A program made the position numbers and the translations under genes. From the NCBI RefSeq assembly GCF_020921035.1, contig NC_063151.1, forward strand, positions 1,922,001 through 1,986,000: a DNA stretch of 64,000 bases. The letters run 5' to 3'. The DNA is from Rhodamnia argentea (taxonomy: Eukaryota; Streptophyta; Magnoliopsida; Myrtales; Myrtaceae). Each line of letters opens with the position of its first letter. The first letter of the stretch is position 1. Of the stretch, positions 11,614 through 25,251 are shown piece by piece. A model generated the notes under the pieces. The model was not told the origin of the DNA. It made no database searches and was given only the letters and a program-made list of their open reading frames with translations.

Positions 11614-13959
11614 ATGGAACCCGACTTCATCCCAACGTCGTTCGCGGACTTCCCGGAAGACGTCCATCTCTGCATCTTGTCATTCCTGACTCCGTCCGAG
11701 ATCGCCAATTTCTCCTGCACTTCCAAACGATTCGTCTCGCTCTGCAGGAGCAACGCCAAGCTCTGGTACGCCTTGTGCGACCGGAGGTGGGGATCGAAGA
11801 CCCAAATCCGGAAATGGGGCAACGGCAAAATAGGCTACAGGCTCCTCTACAAGACCCTCAGCGAGTGGGAGAGTCTCATCGGCTTCTGGCGGCGCAGCGG
11901 CCAGAGATCCACCTCCTCCTCCGCCGTGGCCACCGCGGCCGTCGTGCCGCCTCCGCCGCTGGTCAGCTTCGAGTGGGGCCCATCGTTCGTCGCCGGTTCC
12001 AGGGTCTCCCCCTCTGAGGACGGCACCTACGGCGTGGTAAAGTCGCCATTTTTGTGGATGTCGCTTTCCTCCAGCGGGGAACCCGTAAATTTCGTTGACC
12101 CAGATGGTAAAAGTGGCGAATTCGGCTCTAACTATTGCGACGATTCGATCAGGAAGACCGATTTGATTCCGGTGGATGTGAATTTTATGGGGTGTACGTA
12201 TTTGGTGGTGGAGGAAAACATGGGGCTCGGGTGCAGTTCACACAGGAATGGGTTTCGGAGGAGTTTGAGCTCGGCGAACTTGTGTAGCGATGAGGAGGAG
12301 GCCAGTGGCAGCGAGAATGGGACATTCGGGAGCTTACCGGATCGGTATATGTCAGAGATGTATCAGAACTTCGCAAACCGGACGAGCCCGAGTCGGAGTG
12401 GCGCAGCGAGAAGGCAGAGGAAGAGGGAGAAGGCGAGGCAGGGGAAGAGAAAATGGGAGGCGGAGCATTTCGTGAAAATCATAGATTGCTCGCCCACTCC
12501 TTCTCGGCCTTTGCAGGGGCTATGGAAGGTGATTTGAGCTTTTATTTCTGATCTTAATCATCTCATCTCGACCAGTGCATCTGCATTTGTGAGTTAAATT
12601 AGTTGTCTTACATGGAGAGATTGGAGCCGCCTTTTTTGTTCTGATCATCCTATTGAAACTGAACTCGCAGTTTCTAGTTTAGAATGGTGATAGGCTCAAA
12701 ATGATTCGAATTTCAGTTTTAAGAAAGGTTGGATCTTTTGTGCTAAATGCTGAGTTTATATGCTTTTTGGTTGTTTGGGAATTTCAGTACGCTCGATTAA
12801 TCTGCCCTTGATATATCCGAGCATTTCCTGCTTTGGGCTGAGCGCACTGCATTATTTGTTGAAGAGGTCAAGATGGATTCAAAAAGCTCAACTCTTAACC
12901 AGACTGTTGCGAACAAATTATGTCAATGATGCATATACTACATATTTGCTCTTATGCCAATCTTTGCCCTCGACTGATGATAATTATAGATCTCAAAATG
13001 GCTGTTGTTGTTGAGTCAGTGGAATGCTTATGCCAAACTTGAACTGGGTATTGGGACATTAGGATTTAAGAATAGCTTATGCCAATGATATCTCGAAAGA
13101 TGCCTTGTATTGACACTTCATTACCTATGCTAAGAAAGATGGGTAGGGATTGGTTGACGAGTATTTGAATTAAGAAATCAAGTTATGAGAGAAGATCCAC
13201 TGCCAATGCCTTGTGATTGTAAATTCTGTTACATGAATTCTTCCCCTCTTCACTCCTCTGGTGAATTATTTTTCATATAAATAATTATGTCAAATTGGTG
13301 CCTTGTTTCAGCTATTAACTTATGCTGGGTTGAAATTAGTTAAGGCTTTCATTCAATAAATGTGGGTTGACAGTGCTTTTCAGAAAGCCAGGACATTGGA
13401 ATGAACTATGACATTGTAGGCTGTATATGTATTATTTATCTGGGGGATTGGCTTGAATATGTTTGACCTCTCCTTCATATCTGAAGCTCTTTCTTGCCCG
13501 CTGTTGCAGGGAATCGGTGACTGCATGAAATTGGAATTCTATCTCGTGACTTACGATGAAATTGGGGGAATTGCCTGCCGTAGGGTTGGGGAACCAGCAG
13601 ACCGTTTTTCTGGTTGCGCCCCAGTTTTTTGGACATCGAAAGCTAAGTTTATTGAGCCACCTTTTTCGTTAGAGGAGGCAATCATGTACGATAGTCGTGT
13701 GCACCTCCACCCCACTGACGAAGAAAATTTTATGTTCGGGGAGCCTCCAATGGAAAATGAGCCGGTCTCTCGCATCCTGTACATAAATTCAAGTTATGAC
13801 TTGCTAATTCCTGATTTGGCTGGGACTACAGCAACTGACAGGCGTAACGAGGGAAGGATATGGCAGTATAGAAACGGTACATTTGGGTTCGGGTTTCTTT
13901 GGGACAATTTTATTATTGACCTAAAGCACATAGCCCTGAATGGTTGTCTTCTTCGCTAG
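11614..13959 (+). CDS. F-box protein, At3g12350 type
   Basis: Two exons, 11614-12528 and 13510-13959, join in phase 0 across a 981-bp GT-AG intron to give 454 aa. The F-box is at about residues 9-55: FADFPEDVHLCILSFLTPSE followed by CTSKRF and LWYALCDRRW. F-box proteins bind SKP1 and present substrates to SCF ubiquitin ligases; the substrate of this one is unknown. The C-terminal half has no common repeat, but its blocks LVVEENMGLGCSSHRNG, SPTPSRPLQGLWKGI, CRRVGEPADRFSGCAPVFWT and the C-terminal NGTFGFGFLWDNFIIDLKHIA are characteristic of this family. A basic stretch of Arg/Lys/Glu precedes the splice junction. The gene converges on WLIM1, 824 bp stop to stop. Confidence 0.9.
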
Positions 13960-14783
13960 TTTTAGCTTTGTGATAATTGATTCGGTCTTCTGGATTCATT
14001 CTGTACATACTAGAATCTTAAGAAAGAAGAGCCATATATCCAGTATGGCACTGGTGTCATGTTCTTTGGATTTTAACCTTCGGCTCCACCTTGTATGCCG
14101 ATTTGTAACATAGTTTATTGGGGAAATGATGACACTTCTTCCAAAGTTCTATTCTGGCGATTTTTCATTTCTGACCTGTTTCTCTTATCTCAATTTCCTC
14201 TGGCTAAACCCCCCTCGTATGCCTTCCCAACTGCTTTACTATTCAGGCCTTAGGTTCTGTCATTGGAGCTTATAATAAGCTGGTAAAGTTCATCTCTCTG
14301 AAAAAATGTCACCATGGATGATTCAAAGTGATATACTCTTTTTCCTCGAAGCTAATCCCAACTTCCCCACATAGTAGTGGGGTCTCTTTTCTTGAGCATA
14401 ACTTAGATAGACCTTTGCTATTCTGCTCTTTCGATTTGATGTGTTGAAAACTAGATCGAAGTAGCTTGTTTGTCACGGTGCTGGATGGTTGCAGTAGCAG
14501 ACTCTTTGCTACAGATCATCGCGGGAATTTGGGGACTTACATATGCAAGAGTCATCTGAAATCTGAATAAGCAATTGTAAGTGTGAGCTGGCATGTTCTA
14601 GCGAGTGTCCAGTGCTAAGGAAGGAAACCGAAATTACAAGAAACAGTCACCGATACATTTCGAGTAGAACAAAATGGATACATAAAGCCTTTCAGACTAC
14701 AGAAACTACAGTCTCAGCCAGTAAGGAAGGAGCATGCGAGCTGGAGAAAAGAACATAGCACTGTAGATGCTGCTTATTATGTC
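13960..14783. other. Convergent 3' region between the F-box gene and WLIM1
   Basis: Both genes end here, so this stretch probably holds the two 3' UTRs. T-rich sequence follows the F-box stop. No ORF worth calling. Confidence 0.55.
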
Positions 14784-16201
14784 TCACGCAGCAACTTCTC
14801 TAACTGCGACCTTCTCATTTCCTGCCTGGTCTCCCTCAAGCTGGCTGAGGTTGCCCTTTTCTCTGATGAGTTGTGCATGGTGGTGTTTGCAGAAGAGTTT
14901 GCCCTCATGTGCGATGTAGTTCGACGGGCTTATTGTGCAACCGCCGTGGGAGCATTTGAAGCAGCTTTTGTGGTAAGGAGTTCCATTCACACTCACCTGC
15001 ATCAAGAATTTGTTGCAGCAATTTTCGAAGATTTCCCAATCTTATATTATTCAAAGTCCATAGTCATAGTCTGCCTACGCTTGTTCTATGTAGACTATAA
15101 TTCTGAGAACAAGAATGGTTGAGTAGGTACCTTCTCAGTTGGATATACAGTATTCTTGCAACCGAAGCATTTCTCTCTTGTTCCAGCAAACATGCCTGAG
15201 ACTTTAGCTGCAGCGGGTTTCTGTTTAAGCAGCTTTAGATTAAGATTCATGATGCTTGCTAGGAATTATTGGACGAAAAGGAGGAAAATTTGGTCATGGA
15301 AATTACCTCGCCCCCCAAAGGTCTTTCTGGTTTGACAATTTTCGGGATACCTGAGAGTACAAAATTTCACTTGAGACAGATTCGAATTGATGTTGGATGG
15401 GAGAGGAACTCAGATAGATTCTGACCTTCAAAGCTTTTCTCAAGACTGCCGGTTCTCTTGAAAAGTTGATCGAAGTGCGGCCTGCAGTAGAGAACTCCTT
15501 CAAAGGAATTGTAGTTTGCAAGCTGCAAGGTCGATCTAGTTTCAGAATTATACGAAGTACATCATACTACTTGTGAAAATGCATGCTTTTCATGTTGGAA
15601 GACTCGGACCATTTGTAGCAGATAGCCACAGTGCCAGTTTGGAGAAATCAAGATTTCAGATTTGTTGCATTTTTGGCAGTGGGATATAGTTGATTTGAAG
15701 TTGGACGATAAGTGATCAGATTAGCAGGGATCAAATCGGTTTAAAATACTTTCCAGGTTAACTAAATGTTCTGCTTGGCAAAGGCAAACGACTTTCAAAA
15801 ACCAGATCTTTCAATTGTAAGCTAACAAAATCTGATCAATGCTTGGCTGTCTCAGTATTGCAGGAGAAACTAAGGCATCCCTGGTCATTGTAATGCAGAT
15901 TCAGTGGGATAAAGCAGTAAATGTCTTGTTTCTGCACCAGCATGATCCGAATGACACCGAGAGCAACATCAGAACAGACCAGGTATCCGAAGAGAATGAA
16001 CCTGTCCCAACAGATCGAACCCCGTATCCACACGACTCTCAAAACAGACTTGCAACACGACCCTACCTTGAGGGTGCCTTTGCAGTGGTGACACCGGAAG
16101 CAGGCCTTGTGGTAAATGCGGTTGTCGGCGGTCAACTTGTCGACCAGGTACACTGTCTTCTCGCACGCCATGCACTTCTGGGTCGTCCCTGCGAAAGCCA
16201 T
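14784..16201 (-). CDS. WLIM1: WLIM1, two-LIM-domain actin-bundling protein
   Basis: Five exons on the minus strand, 16067-16201, 15426-15522, 15307-15350, 15131-15220 and 14784-14996, give 192 aa with GT-AG borders throughout. LIM1 ligands are C10, C13, H31, C34, C37, C40, C58 and H61. LIM2 ligands are C110, C113, H131, C134, C137, C142, C158 and H161, with the CX4C spacing (C137 to C142) typical of plant LIM2. The linker between them is about 50 residues. Plant LIM proteins of this class bind, bundle and stabilise actin filaments and also enter the nucleus; the tobacco NtLIM1 and Eucalyptus LIM1 members have been linked to lignin gene control through the PAL box. The start MAFAGTTQKCMAC is the family start. 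The C-terminal tail (EKVAVREVAA) is short. All zinc ligands are intact, so the gene should be functional. Confidence 0.95.
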
Positions 16202-16984
16202 GACCCCTCAGTTGCTGTCTCTCTCTCTCTCCCCAGTACTGCAGGAGTGAGTCTCTTGTGTGTGTGAGGGTGTGGACGATAAGGCAAATGAGAGGCAAAA
16301 AAAGTGAAAAGGGGAAGATAGAGGAGAGCCGGTTTGCAGGTGAATGGGGGGACCAAGAGTTTTGATTTTCTTGAAGAGACCGGCTAAAAAGCAATCATGT
16401 ATGTTTGAATTTGAAGCACCCGCCTGCCATTTGGGTCCTCCCAAGTCATAATCAAAAGTGGCTACTTACTTAAGCTTTAAAATTGGTGGGAACTCAATCA
16501 CAAGGATGTTCAATGCCATGTGCACCGCCATCATGAACCCCAATATTCCAACGAGCTCTTAGCTAATGAATGGCTTTCCTGTCCAAATGAAGATGTCATG
16601 CTGTTCTCAGTTCATTGTTTATTAACACGGATCACTTGTACATGCTTACAGAAAGATGCGAATCACTCCGCACCTTACCGAGCACACATTACGCGAACAT
16701 GTACATTGGTTTCGTGGCAGAATCCTTTTTCCACGTCTCTGGTCTGGGTATCTGTTCTAGTATACATGGATACGCATGCCACGTTACGGAATCTTTAGAG
16801 CTTCGCATGTCGTCCGGAAATCGCACATTAAACATTGTCATGTACAAGACGATGCACTTGGACCAGTACTAGGGAGTAGTCGACAGTTCATTCAACTGTG
16901 TTGTGCTGGTCTTTGACCAAAGAAAGGGGGAAAAACAGGAGGTACTGAGTGGGGGTATGGGAGGAGTTGTGTATTGTTTTTCAG

Positions 16985-17378
16985 GATAACGACACAAATG
17001 ATCATTGAACTTTGGCTTCATATACAATGTGATCCATAAACTTTTAATATATCCAATGTGGCTCCTCAACTTTAACCAAAGATAAGATGTTGTCCATGAA
17101 CCGTAATTCGTTCAATATAGTCCGTAAACTTTTGATGTATGTTTAAGTTAGTCCATAGACTATATGAAAATGTTCGATATTATTCTTCCATAATTCAAAT
17201 TCAAGGACAATATTGAATATTTTTATATGGTTTAAGGATTAGATTGAACGTATATTAAAAGTTTAGAGATTACATTGAACCGGTTGAAATTTCAACAATA
17301 ATATTGCACATTGAGTTAAAGTTCATGAACCACATTATATATTGAGCCAAAGTTTCCGAACCGTTCGTGTTTTCTTAT
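16985..17378. mobile_element. Inverted-repeat MITE, 'acaaatg-atcattgaacttt' family
   Basis: The left arm reads ACACAAATGATCATTGAACT and continues with 'gatccataaacttttaatat'. The right arm is its diverged inverse, ending near 17378. A related copy lies at about 57518-57805. No coding capacity; the superfamily is unassigned. Confidence 0.55.
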
Positions 17379-19128
17379 CTTGTTTTTCCCTCTTATTGCC
17401 TGATCTGCAACTTTGCTTGAAATTTGAATGAGATGAGGACAAAAGGGGTCTGGCATTTTCATGTGAGTGGTTGAGGGAATTTGACATTGGTTGGTCATTG
17501 ACCTGGTCCCATCAAACCACCAAAGCCCCAAGAAAAATAAGATTTATGCCTCAGCTGTACTGATGGTATGAAGATCGTCTGCTATATACCAACTCCAAGC
17601 CCGCCCAAGCCCGTTCTGTCCCAAAGGGCATATTGGCGGGCTTGGGTGACAGCCTTACATTGAAAGGCCCGGCCCACTGATCCTTCGTCTAACCCCAGCC
17701 CGTCCGCTGACTCCTCATGCGGAAATTCCAGATAAGAAATCAATCAGTTCATGTTCATCCATTTACTTCCTAAGCAAAAGTCTTTATAACTTATTTATTC
17801 CACTTTGCTGTAGTACTTACTTTGGCATGTGGATTACGTGCCCACCAAAGCCTAAGGTTGGAACCGGAAATTGAACAAGCCACCTTTGAAATAGGCTTGT
17901 AACCCAACCGATTATTTCTTATCCTGGTCCTAGATAAGTGCCCCTTAAGGATATGTGCCCCTTCCATGGCAGATGCAGTGTGACCTCCGACCAATTACGT
18001 TTCCCACTGATATGCATCTCTTTTGAGTTTAAATTTTCATGAACTTTTTCCACCTCGTGTCATTGATAATGAAGGTATAAGCGCTCCCCAAAAGTGTCCG
18101 TTCCGGCTCGAATCTCGTATGTCCACCTTAAAAGAACTGGCGATCAGATTGCACGTCGCAAATTGGGCCCATCCCCTCAGACAGGCTAGTTGGGCCCATC
18201 GGCCCACCAAACTCATGTATATGTCTGCTCACAATCGAGAACCAAACACGATGGAGGACCACGAGCCTGAACTACGAACTTGGTCACGCAATCTTAGGTA
18301 TCTAAATCCTCGTAGCTTAGCGACGCATACCTAATCCATTGCACAAGCAACAGCCACTCCTTATGAAGGCATTCCAATATAATGGTTGGGTGTTATGTTT
18401 GATTACTGAAGGCGATCCTACTTGTACCAAAGGACTGCTCTAGCTGCATGGCTTCTGTTTTTTTTTTTGTGGGGGCTAAACCTCTAAGCTTAGCTAGATG
18501 GCTCGACACATACATAACATCATATTATTAAAATAATTAATAACAGATGTAACAAGAGATTCGAGCTTAGACCCAACAATCCAAATATACGACGGGATTC
18601 ATATCCGGTACATATGTTTTGTTAGATAAGTATAATGTATCGTCTTGAATCTCGAATTTCAAAAATATCTAATATGGTATGTGCAATTCCGTTTTTTCTA
18701 AATAGATTTTCTGACCAACGATTACCCCGTTCAATGGATTTGCTAAAACGATGTGCTCTTGATAAGAATTAAAGGAAATCTGTATTCATATGGGTGAATA
18801 TGATGTGATGTAACCTTTGCATTTACGCAGAAAGGATATGTGACATGTCGCATCAGTGCCTTGACTAATGGAAAATCTATTGGGGAAGTCGAAATATTGA
18901 ATCTTTCACTCATGGCTTATCTTCTTTATGATAAAAATAACACGTTTTCGCAATTTTGGCGAACGTCCGAAAGTTGTATCGAAAACCAGGTTAGCGATAA
19001 AGTCGATCGTAATCATCCATAGTAAAAACCTGTCGACTTTTCCGGAATAAGAAGGGCAAAACGAAAGACAAATTATTGTAACCAGAAGTAATTTAACAGA
19101 AGCCGGGGCTTATACATAAGTAAAGATA

Positions 19129-19432
19129 ATGACATCATAAGTGCTATAACTTTTATACGGTACTTACTTGAGTGTTATGATTTTTTTTTTTTATTCGAAT
19201 ACTATAACTTCTAAAAATTGTTCACTTCATTCATTCAAGTGTCGGAAATCCGACATGGCATAACCCTTGTGGTGAACGTTTTCAAATAGTTATAATACTC
19301 AAACGATCAACTGAAAAATTATCCGACACTCAAAGTAAACGCAGTACATAAACTATGACACTCCACTCAATTAATTGAATAAGAACTTATGACACTTAAG
19401 TGAGCGTCGTACGATAGTTATATTATTTGTGG
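19129..19432. mobile_element. Inverted-repeat element, diverged
   Basis: The left arm 'catcataagtgctataactt' has an inverse counterpart around 19385-19420 ('aacttatgacacttaagtga'). Several internal blocks recur in both orientations. It is probably a decayed MITE. The ends are approximate. Confidence 0.4.
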
Positions 19433-19518
19433 TATCTTTTTCCTGTACATATGTGTTTTTCCTAAGTTTTGCTGAGTTTCTCCTGAAGTTATCCCCGGCG
19501 GAGACGTTGACTTGTTCT

Positions 19519-19570
19519 AGAGAGAGAGAGAGAGAGAGAGGGAGGGAGGGAGAGAGAGAGGGAGGGAGGG
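19519..19570. repeat. GA/GGGA microsatellite
   Basis: Alternating GA and GGGA units, with no gene immediately downstream. Confidence 0.85.
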
Positions 19571-20115
19571 TCGAGGAGGTCGAACGCGGTGATTCGTTAC
19601 GGGTCTCATGGCGATTCCTGTGCCCGTCCAGGCCGGTGTTCACATGATTCATCCGGGGGTCTGCGGGAGCACGCGCTTTTGGTAAAGAAAACTAGGGCAA
19701 CAGTTCAACCAGCCCGCGACCAATCAAAGTCAACATTCGAGAAGAAAAAACAAAAGAAGAAGAAGCATGTCGTGTTTAATGTTCTCCACATTGGGGTAGT
19801 TTCGTGGGGGAAACGAAGACATGCTTAGCCCGTCGTTCCAATTAATTCAGAGTGGGTAAGCATTTACAACCAAGGCCGAGCTCGCGCCCGTCGCAGCCAA
19901 CCAAGAAAGAACGAGGACAAAGGAAGTACCAATTTTATGATTGTTGGAATAGAAGGGCCGTGATTCCTCCCTAGTACAGCAGCTATGGTAGTCGCTACCA
20001 AGCTCGACTTCGACTCGACTCGACTCGTATATTTAGTGCAAAAACCTAAACTTGAGCTTGATCGAGTATTAATCCTCCCGCTTGAGCTTCACTTTTGGGA
20101 AATGGAGATGCTCGT

Positions 20116-22392
20116 GCTCGGCTCGAGTACGATCAACCTTGAGAAATGAAACTCAAGCTCAAGCTTAATAAGCTCAAATGTTACATATTTTTAAGTATTC
20201 TGTGTCAATTTTGAATCGATACTTGAATGTTTTTCAGAAATATATATATTGCAAGTTTAAGTAGGCGCGTTTAGGCTTGCGGGGCCTGACGAGCTAGGCC
20301 TGACAAGCTCGAGCTTGACTTGAGAAAATATCCGAGTGGCTTGAACTTGAGCTCGGCTGAAAATATGCAAGTTGATCTCGAGTTTGGGGAAATTGTCCAA
20401 AAGATCACAACCTAACTGTATGGACAATTTAGCTATAAACTTTTTAATTATGAAAATTATTAAAAAATTCTTAAACATATTGTATTTGTGCCAATTCCTT
20501 CATGCCCTTTTCAATTTGACTAATGTTGTCATGTGTCTTTTGACAGTTTACCAATTGGGTCCATCCGGCCAATTTTGGCAAGTGGATTTCGGTTATCTTA
20601 CATCACACGGCCAACATGGATGTGGACAATTTAAAAGATCTTATATTTTATTTTCGAATTTCTTATGTTCCTTTGCCCTTTTTTATTTGCTTGCTTTTCC
20701 TCGTGTTGTCTACGGGCGAGGCTGCCCACGCCCGGTCTAGGCACAACCTTTGTGGCCGATAAGGGTGGACAACGGCACAAGGAACAAAAGGGAAAAGAAA
20801 ATAAAAAGTTCAAAATCTTAAAAAATATATATATTCAAAAAATTACAAAATTATCTTTGTTAGTGTCGATCACGCTCATATAGGACAACTAGTATCGATG
20901 TGAGTGATTTTCAATCGAAATTGGCCTAAATGATTCAATTGACAAATTGCCAAAATGTTTAGGATTAAATAGGCACAAGTACAATAGATTTAGGACTTCT
21001 TTGGTCATTTTCCCTTTTCTAATTTGGATAATATAGTCCTAAACCTTTGGATAATTTTTTAGTGTATTTGGGCCAAAAATGGCTTGCGTAGTGGTCAAAT
21101 CGGCGTCGGCTATCCTACATGGCACGATTGATAATTGACATAGATTATTTCTTTCTTTCTTCTTTTTTTCCATATTCCATCACTGGCGGGCCGCATGTGA
21201 CCCTCACCCGATGAGAATTGTGATGTCCAGACCTGGATGAGGGTCACGCTCACCTAGATTTGAGCAAGGGCCATGATGCCTTGCCTAGATGTGGTCGAGG
21301 GTCACTGTCCATTACTAAGGCCTTGATGACCTCGCCCACTGGAACTTGCGAAGACGAAGGATTAAAAGAAAAGAAAAGACAAAAAAATTGAAAAATTTTC
21401 TCAAAATGATGTTGTTTTGACCCTCATTGGACATGTTAGCGATTTCTTACCTAAATCGGCCTGGAAAACTATATTGAAAAATTGTTAAAACGTTTAGAAT
21501 TATATTTGTCAAATTGAAAAATTTATGATTGAATTGATTGCTATACAATAAATGTAGAACTTTTTGGACAATTCTCCCTCTCGAGCAGTCATCCAAATGA
21601 CTCAAGTAATTCACCAATAGCTTCACTCAATTTCACCCCATGCATATATAATCTCACTAGAGATGGACGCTAGAACTTTTGGATCCCGCAGACCCTAAGA
21701 AAATCAACATGGTTCAGTAGGTTCCAGGGGAGTTGTAAGAGCTCGTTTCATGTCCCAAAATTTTAAAGCGAATAAAGGGTACGCCCTAAAGTTTGGTGCC
21801 ATGCCACCCTTTTATTTGTGTAGGGTACCCTGTAGCATGGTATACGATACCATGTATACTACTCCTTAAGTAAACATACAAGTACTTAAGTATCGAAATA
21901 ATTAATGTGTAGAAGCTGATTTATATCATTTTTTTCACTTTCTGCGTCAGTATCTTTTGATGATTATATATATGCAATCGATAAGTAATCGATCTATGTT
22001 TTGGTTAACCGTTCAATGTGTTAATGACTTTGCAAACTTTTATTGAAAATTAGATTTTTTTTTCTCTTTGGAAAAAGTACAAAAGAGTATAGGATGCCTT
22101 GAAACCCAATAGATATCAGAGACGGGGTCTGGTCTTCCACAGATCCGATGCTGAGGCGTGGGAGAAGCAAATCGACGTCTTATAAACAATAGCCATAAAA
22201 ATATTCAAGCCCCAGTGTAATATATATTCAAGATTGGAGATGTACGTATACAACCCGTCTCATCTTTGACAATCCTTGAATAATCGATCAATCTTGAAGC
22301 GATTTCGATCACCAAGTACGTCATTCTTGTTTAGGAAAACCATTACAACTATGCGGTCGTAGATAAATCGTGGGTCGCTAAGTCAACTACTA
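20116..22392. repeat. Tandem segmental duplication, unit 1
   Basis: From GCTCGGCTCGAGTA at 20116 to GGTCGCTAAGTCAACTACT near 22392, this stretch is matched block by block by 22432-25845. Shared landmarks are the 'aaactcaagctcaagcttaa' block (20149 and 22458), a composite inverted-repeat element, 'gtgtagggtaccctgtagca' (21818 and 24288) and 'ggtctggtcttccacagatc' (22126 and 25602). No gene was recognised inside. Confidence 0.8.
20385..21578. mobile_element. Mutator-like composite inverted-repeat element, copy in unit 1
   Basis: The element starts TTTGGGGAAATTGTCC and ends GACAATTCTCCC, flanked by TCTCGAGTT (20376-20384) and TCTCGAGCA (21579-21587), a 9-bp duplication with seven matches. It looks like two inverted-repeat elements joined near 21010-21020: the first has arms around a GC-rich core at ~20710-20780, the second around ~21180-21350. 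The ends and the 9-bp duplication suggest a MULE. No transposase ORF. Confidence 0.65.
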
Positions 22393-22690
22393 TAACTTGG
22401 TTGGAAAATTGAGGCGCCCGAGCTCGGCTCGAGTAGGATCAACCTTGAGAAATGAAACTCAAGCTCAAGCTTAATAAGCTCGAATGTTATGTGCTTTAAG
22501 GATTTTGTGTCTATTTTGTATCGGTATTTGAATTGCTTTCAGAAAAATATCGAAAGTTTAAGCAGGCTCATTTAGGCTCACGGGCCTAACGAGCTAGTGT
22601 TGACAAGCTCAAGCTTGACTCTAGAAAATATCCAAGTGGCTTGAACTTGAACTTGAACTTGTCTGAAAATATGCAAGTCAATCTCAAGTG

Positions 22691-23982
22691 TGGGAAAATT
22701 GTCCAAAATGTCACAACCTAATTGTATGGCAGGCAATTTAGCCATAAACTTTGTGGTTGAGAAAATTACCAAAAAAGTCTTAAACATATTGCATTTGTGC
22801 TAGTTTCTTCATATAACTTTCAATTTGACTATATTTTGTTATGCACATTTTGACAATTTACCAATTGAGTCATTCTGACCAATTTTGACTAAAAATTGTT
22901 GAAGTGGATTTCGATTGTCTTCCGTGGCATGGACAAGACCGACGTGTACATTTTTGTAAATTCTAAAAAAAGAAAATTGATTTTTGATTTTTTTATGTTT
23001 ATTTTCCTTTTTTTTATTTGCTTGTTTTGCTCCTTGTACCATCCGCAGAGAAAGATGGCCCTTGCCCAGTCTAGGCATGGCCTTTGCGGCCGGCAAGGGT
23101 GGCCGGTGACCTTTCATGGCACAAGAAAAATAGAGGAAAACAAATATAAAAAATGCGATATTGCAAATAAATGAATCATTAGTGAATATTAAGAAATTAC
23201 ACAAATTATCCACGTCAAGACTGACCGTGCCACAAAGTGTCCATGTTAGCTAGTTTCAGTCGAAATTGGCCAAAATGACTTAATTGGCAAATTATCAAAG
23301 GTTTAGGGCTAAATTGACACAAGTACAATAGGTTTAGAACTTCGTTGGTAATTTCCTCCTTTCTAATCTGGCGAATATAGTCCTAAATCTTTTGACAATT
23401 TTTCAATATAGTACATCCGGCTAATTTAGGCAAAGAATTGCTAACGTGGTGGTTCAATCAACGCCAACCATCCCATGTGGCACGATTGGTAATTGACATG
23501 AATGATCTTTTCTTTCTTCTTTTTTTTTCCTATTCTAATGCTCATATTCTTTTTTGGCGGTCACTGGTTGCCGGTGAGGAATGCTGCAGCCATCATCGAC
23601 CATAGGCGATCCTCACTTGATGAGAGCCGCAACGCCGAGATCTGAGCTATAGCTGCGCTTACCCTAGATTTGAGCAAGGGTCGTGATGCCTCACCTGGAT
23701 GTGGGAGAGGGTCATTGTCCATCTCTAAGGAGGACCTCACCTGTTGGAACTCAAAAAGATGAAGGATGAAAATTAAATAAAAGATAAAAAAAAATGGAAA
23801 ACAAATTGTCAATATAATGTCTTTTTTAGCCTCATGGCTACATTAGCGATTTTCATAATTGTCCAAGAAAGCTACATTGAAAAATCTTTAAAATGTTTGA
23901 AGTCTATATTGGTCAAATTAAAAAGTTTAGGACTTAATGGACCATATACAATAAGTTTAGAACCTTTTTAGACAATTCTCCC
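22691..23982. mobile_element. Mutator-like composite inverted-repeat element, copy in unit 2
   Basis: This is the counterpart of 20385-21578, with two joined inverted-repeat parts. It starts TGGGAAAATTGTCC, ends GACAATTCTCCC, and is flanked by TCTCAAGTG and TCTTGAGTT. It is non-coding. Confidence 0.65.
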
Positions 23983-24727
23983 TCTTGAGTTGTCATCCGG
24001 ATGAGCCCAAGTTATTCACGTGTAGTTTGATTCGGTTTTACCTGTACGTACATATAATCTCACTAGAGGTGTACACTAGGACTTATGGATCTTGCAAGTC
24101 CTAAGAAAATCGACATGGTCTAGTAGGTTTCGGGGTGGTTGCAAGAGCTCACATGGTAGGTTTTATGTTCCAAAATTGAAGGAAACTGAATTCCCAACTA
24201 CACATTTATACTATGCTATTCTTCGGATTTGAAACCGCTGAAAAATGGATATACCCTAAAGTTTGGTGTCATACCACCCTATAATTTGTGTAGGGTACCC
24301 TGTAGCATGATATAAGGTGCCATGTATACTGCTCAAGTAAATATTCGAGTGCTTAATTATTGAAATAATTAATTAGTAGAAGATTATTTGTATCATTTTT
24401 TCACTTTCTACGTTAGTACCGTTTTGTGACTATATTAGTATTATATAATTTTATGTAATCGATCTATGTTTTTGTTAAATGTTCAATGTGTTAATAACTT
24501 TACAAACTTCTATTCAAAATTAGTTTTTTGTCTTTTGAAAAGGTACATTATAGTATAGGACACATTAAAACCCTATGAATAGCGTCGATTCTTGATCCGA
24601 GGATGGTTCCAGGCTAGGTTACGAAAAACTTGAAACCAATACCAAAAATAGGGTAAAACCTTTCCACCTCAAACCTGTATGCTCCTAATTCTCACAAGCA
24701 AAATTACTCTCCCGACAATGAATTAGG

Positions 24728-25251
24728 TTGCGTTTGGGAACGTTTTTATTTCAAGGAACAATTTTTGAGCAGAAATATTTTTTATGATTCTGTTTCTTGG
24801 AAAAAGTTTTTGAGCAGAATGATGCGTTTGGTAATTGCACAAAATTTCTATTCCTGAAATAAAAAGAGAACAAAAATGCGTTTGGTACGATCCTAAAGAG
24901 TACCATTCTCAATGTTTTTACTTAATTATAAAAAACGTCAATGAAGGAGGTGGGGATCGACGACCGGCGGCCGTGATGATCGGCGACCGGCGTGGCGGTA
25001 GGGGAGGTAGACTCATGGGTGTAAAGACAAGCATTAAGTTATAATGAATTTATTTTTCTAAAATGACATCGCTTCTCTTTTTGTTATTGCGAACAAAAAA
25101 GTTACTTTTTTTTTTTACTTCTTATTTCTATTCTCGGGAACAGAAGGAATATAAAATCAATTTACATTTTCAAATGGGTTTCTGTTGTTTTTCTGCTCCG
25201 AGGAACAAAAGAACAGAAAAATAGAGAATCAGAAAAGCTAGTAAGCGCGCC
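24728..25251. mobile_element. PIF/Harbinger-like MITE, diverged
   Basis: TTA precedes GGTTGCGTTTGGGAACG on the left, and the right end AGCGCGCC is followed by TTTA. Internal blocks ('gaacaaaaatgcgtttggta') match the 26630-27061 and 39254-40541 elements. It lies within the ~1-kb insertion in duplication unit 2. The termini are diverged, so the ends are approximate. Confidence 0.45.

Larger units (their letters stand above)
16202..20115. other. Intergenic, upstream of WLIM1; repeats only
   Basis: The first ~250 bases hold the WLIM1 promoter and leader, including a GA tract on its sense strand at 16220-16234. The rest contains inverted-repeat elements at about 16985-17378 and 19129-19432 and a GA/GGGA microsatellite at 19519-19570. 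No ORF has a recognisable domain. Confidence 0.6.
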
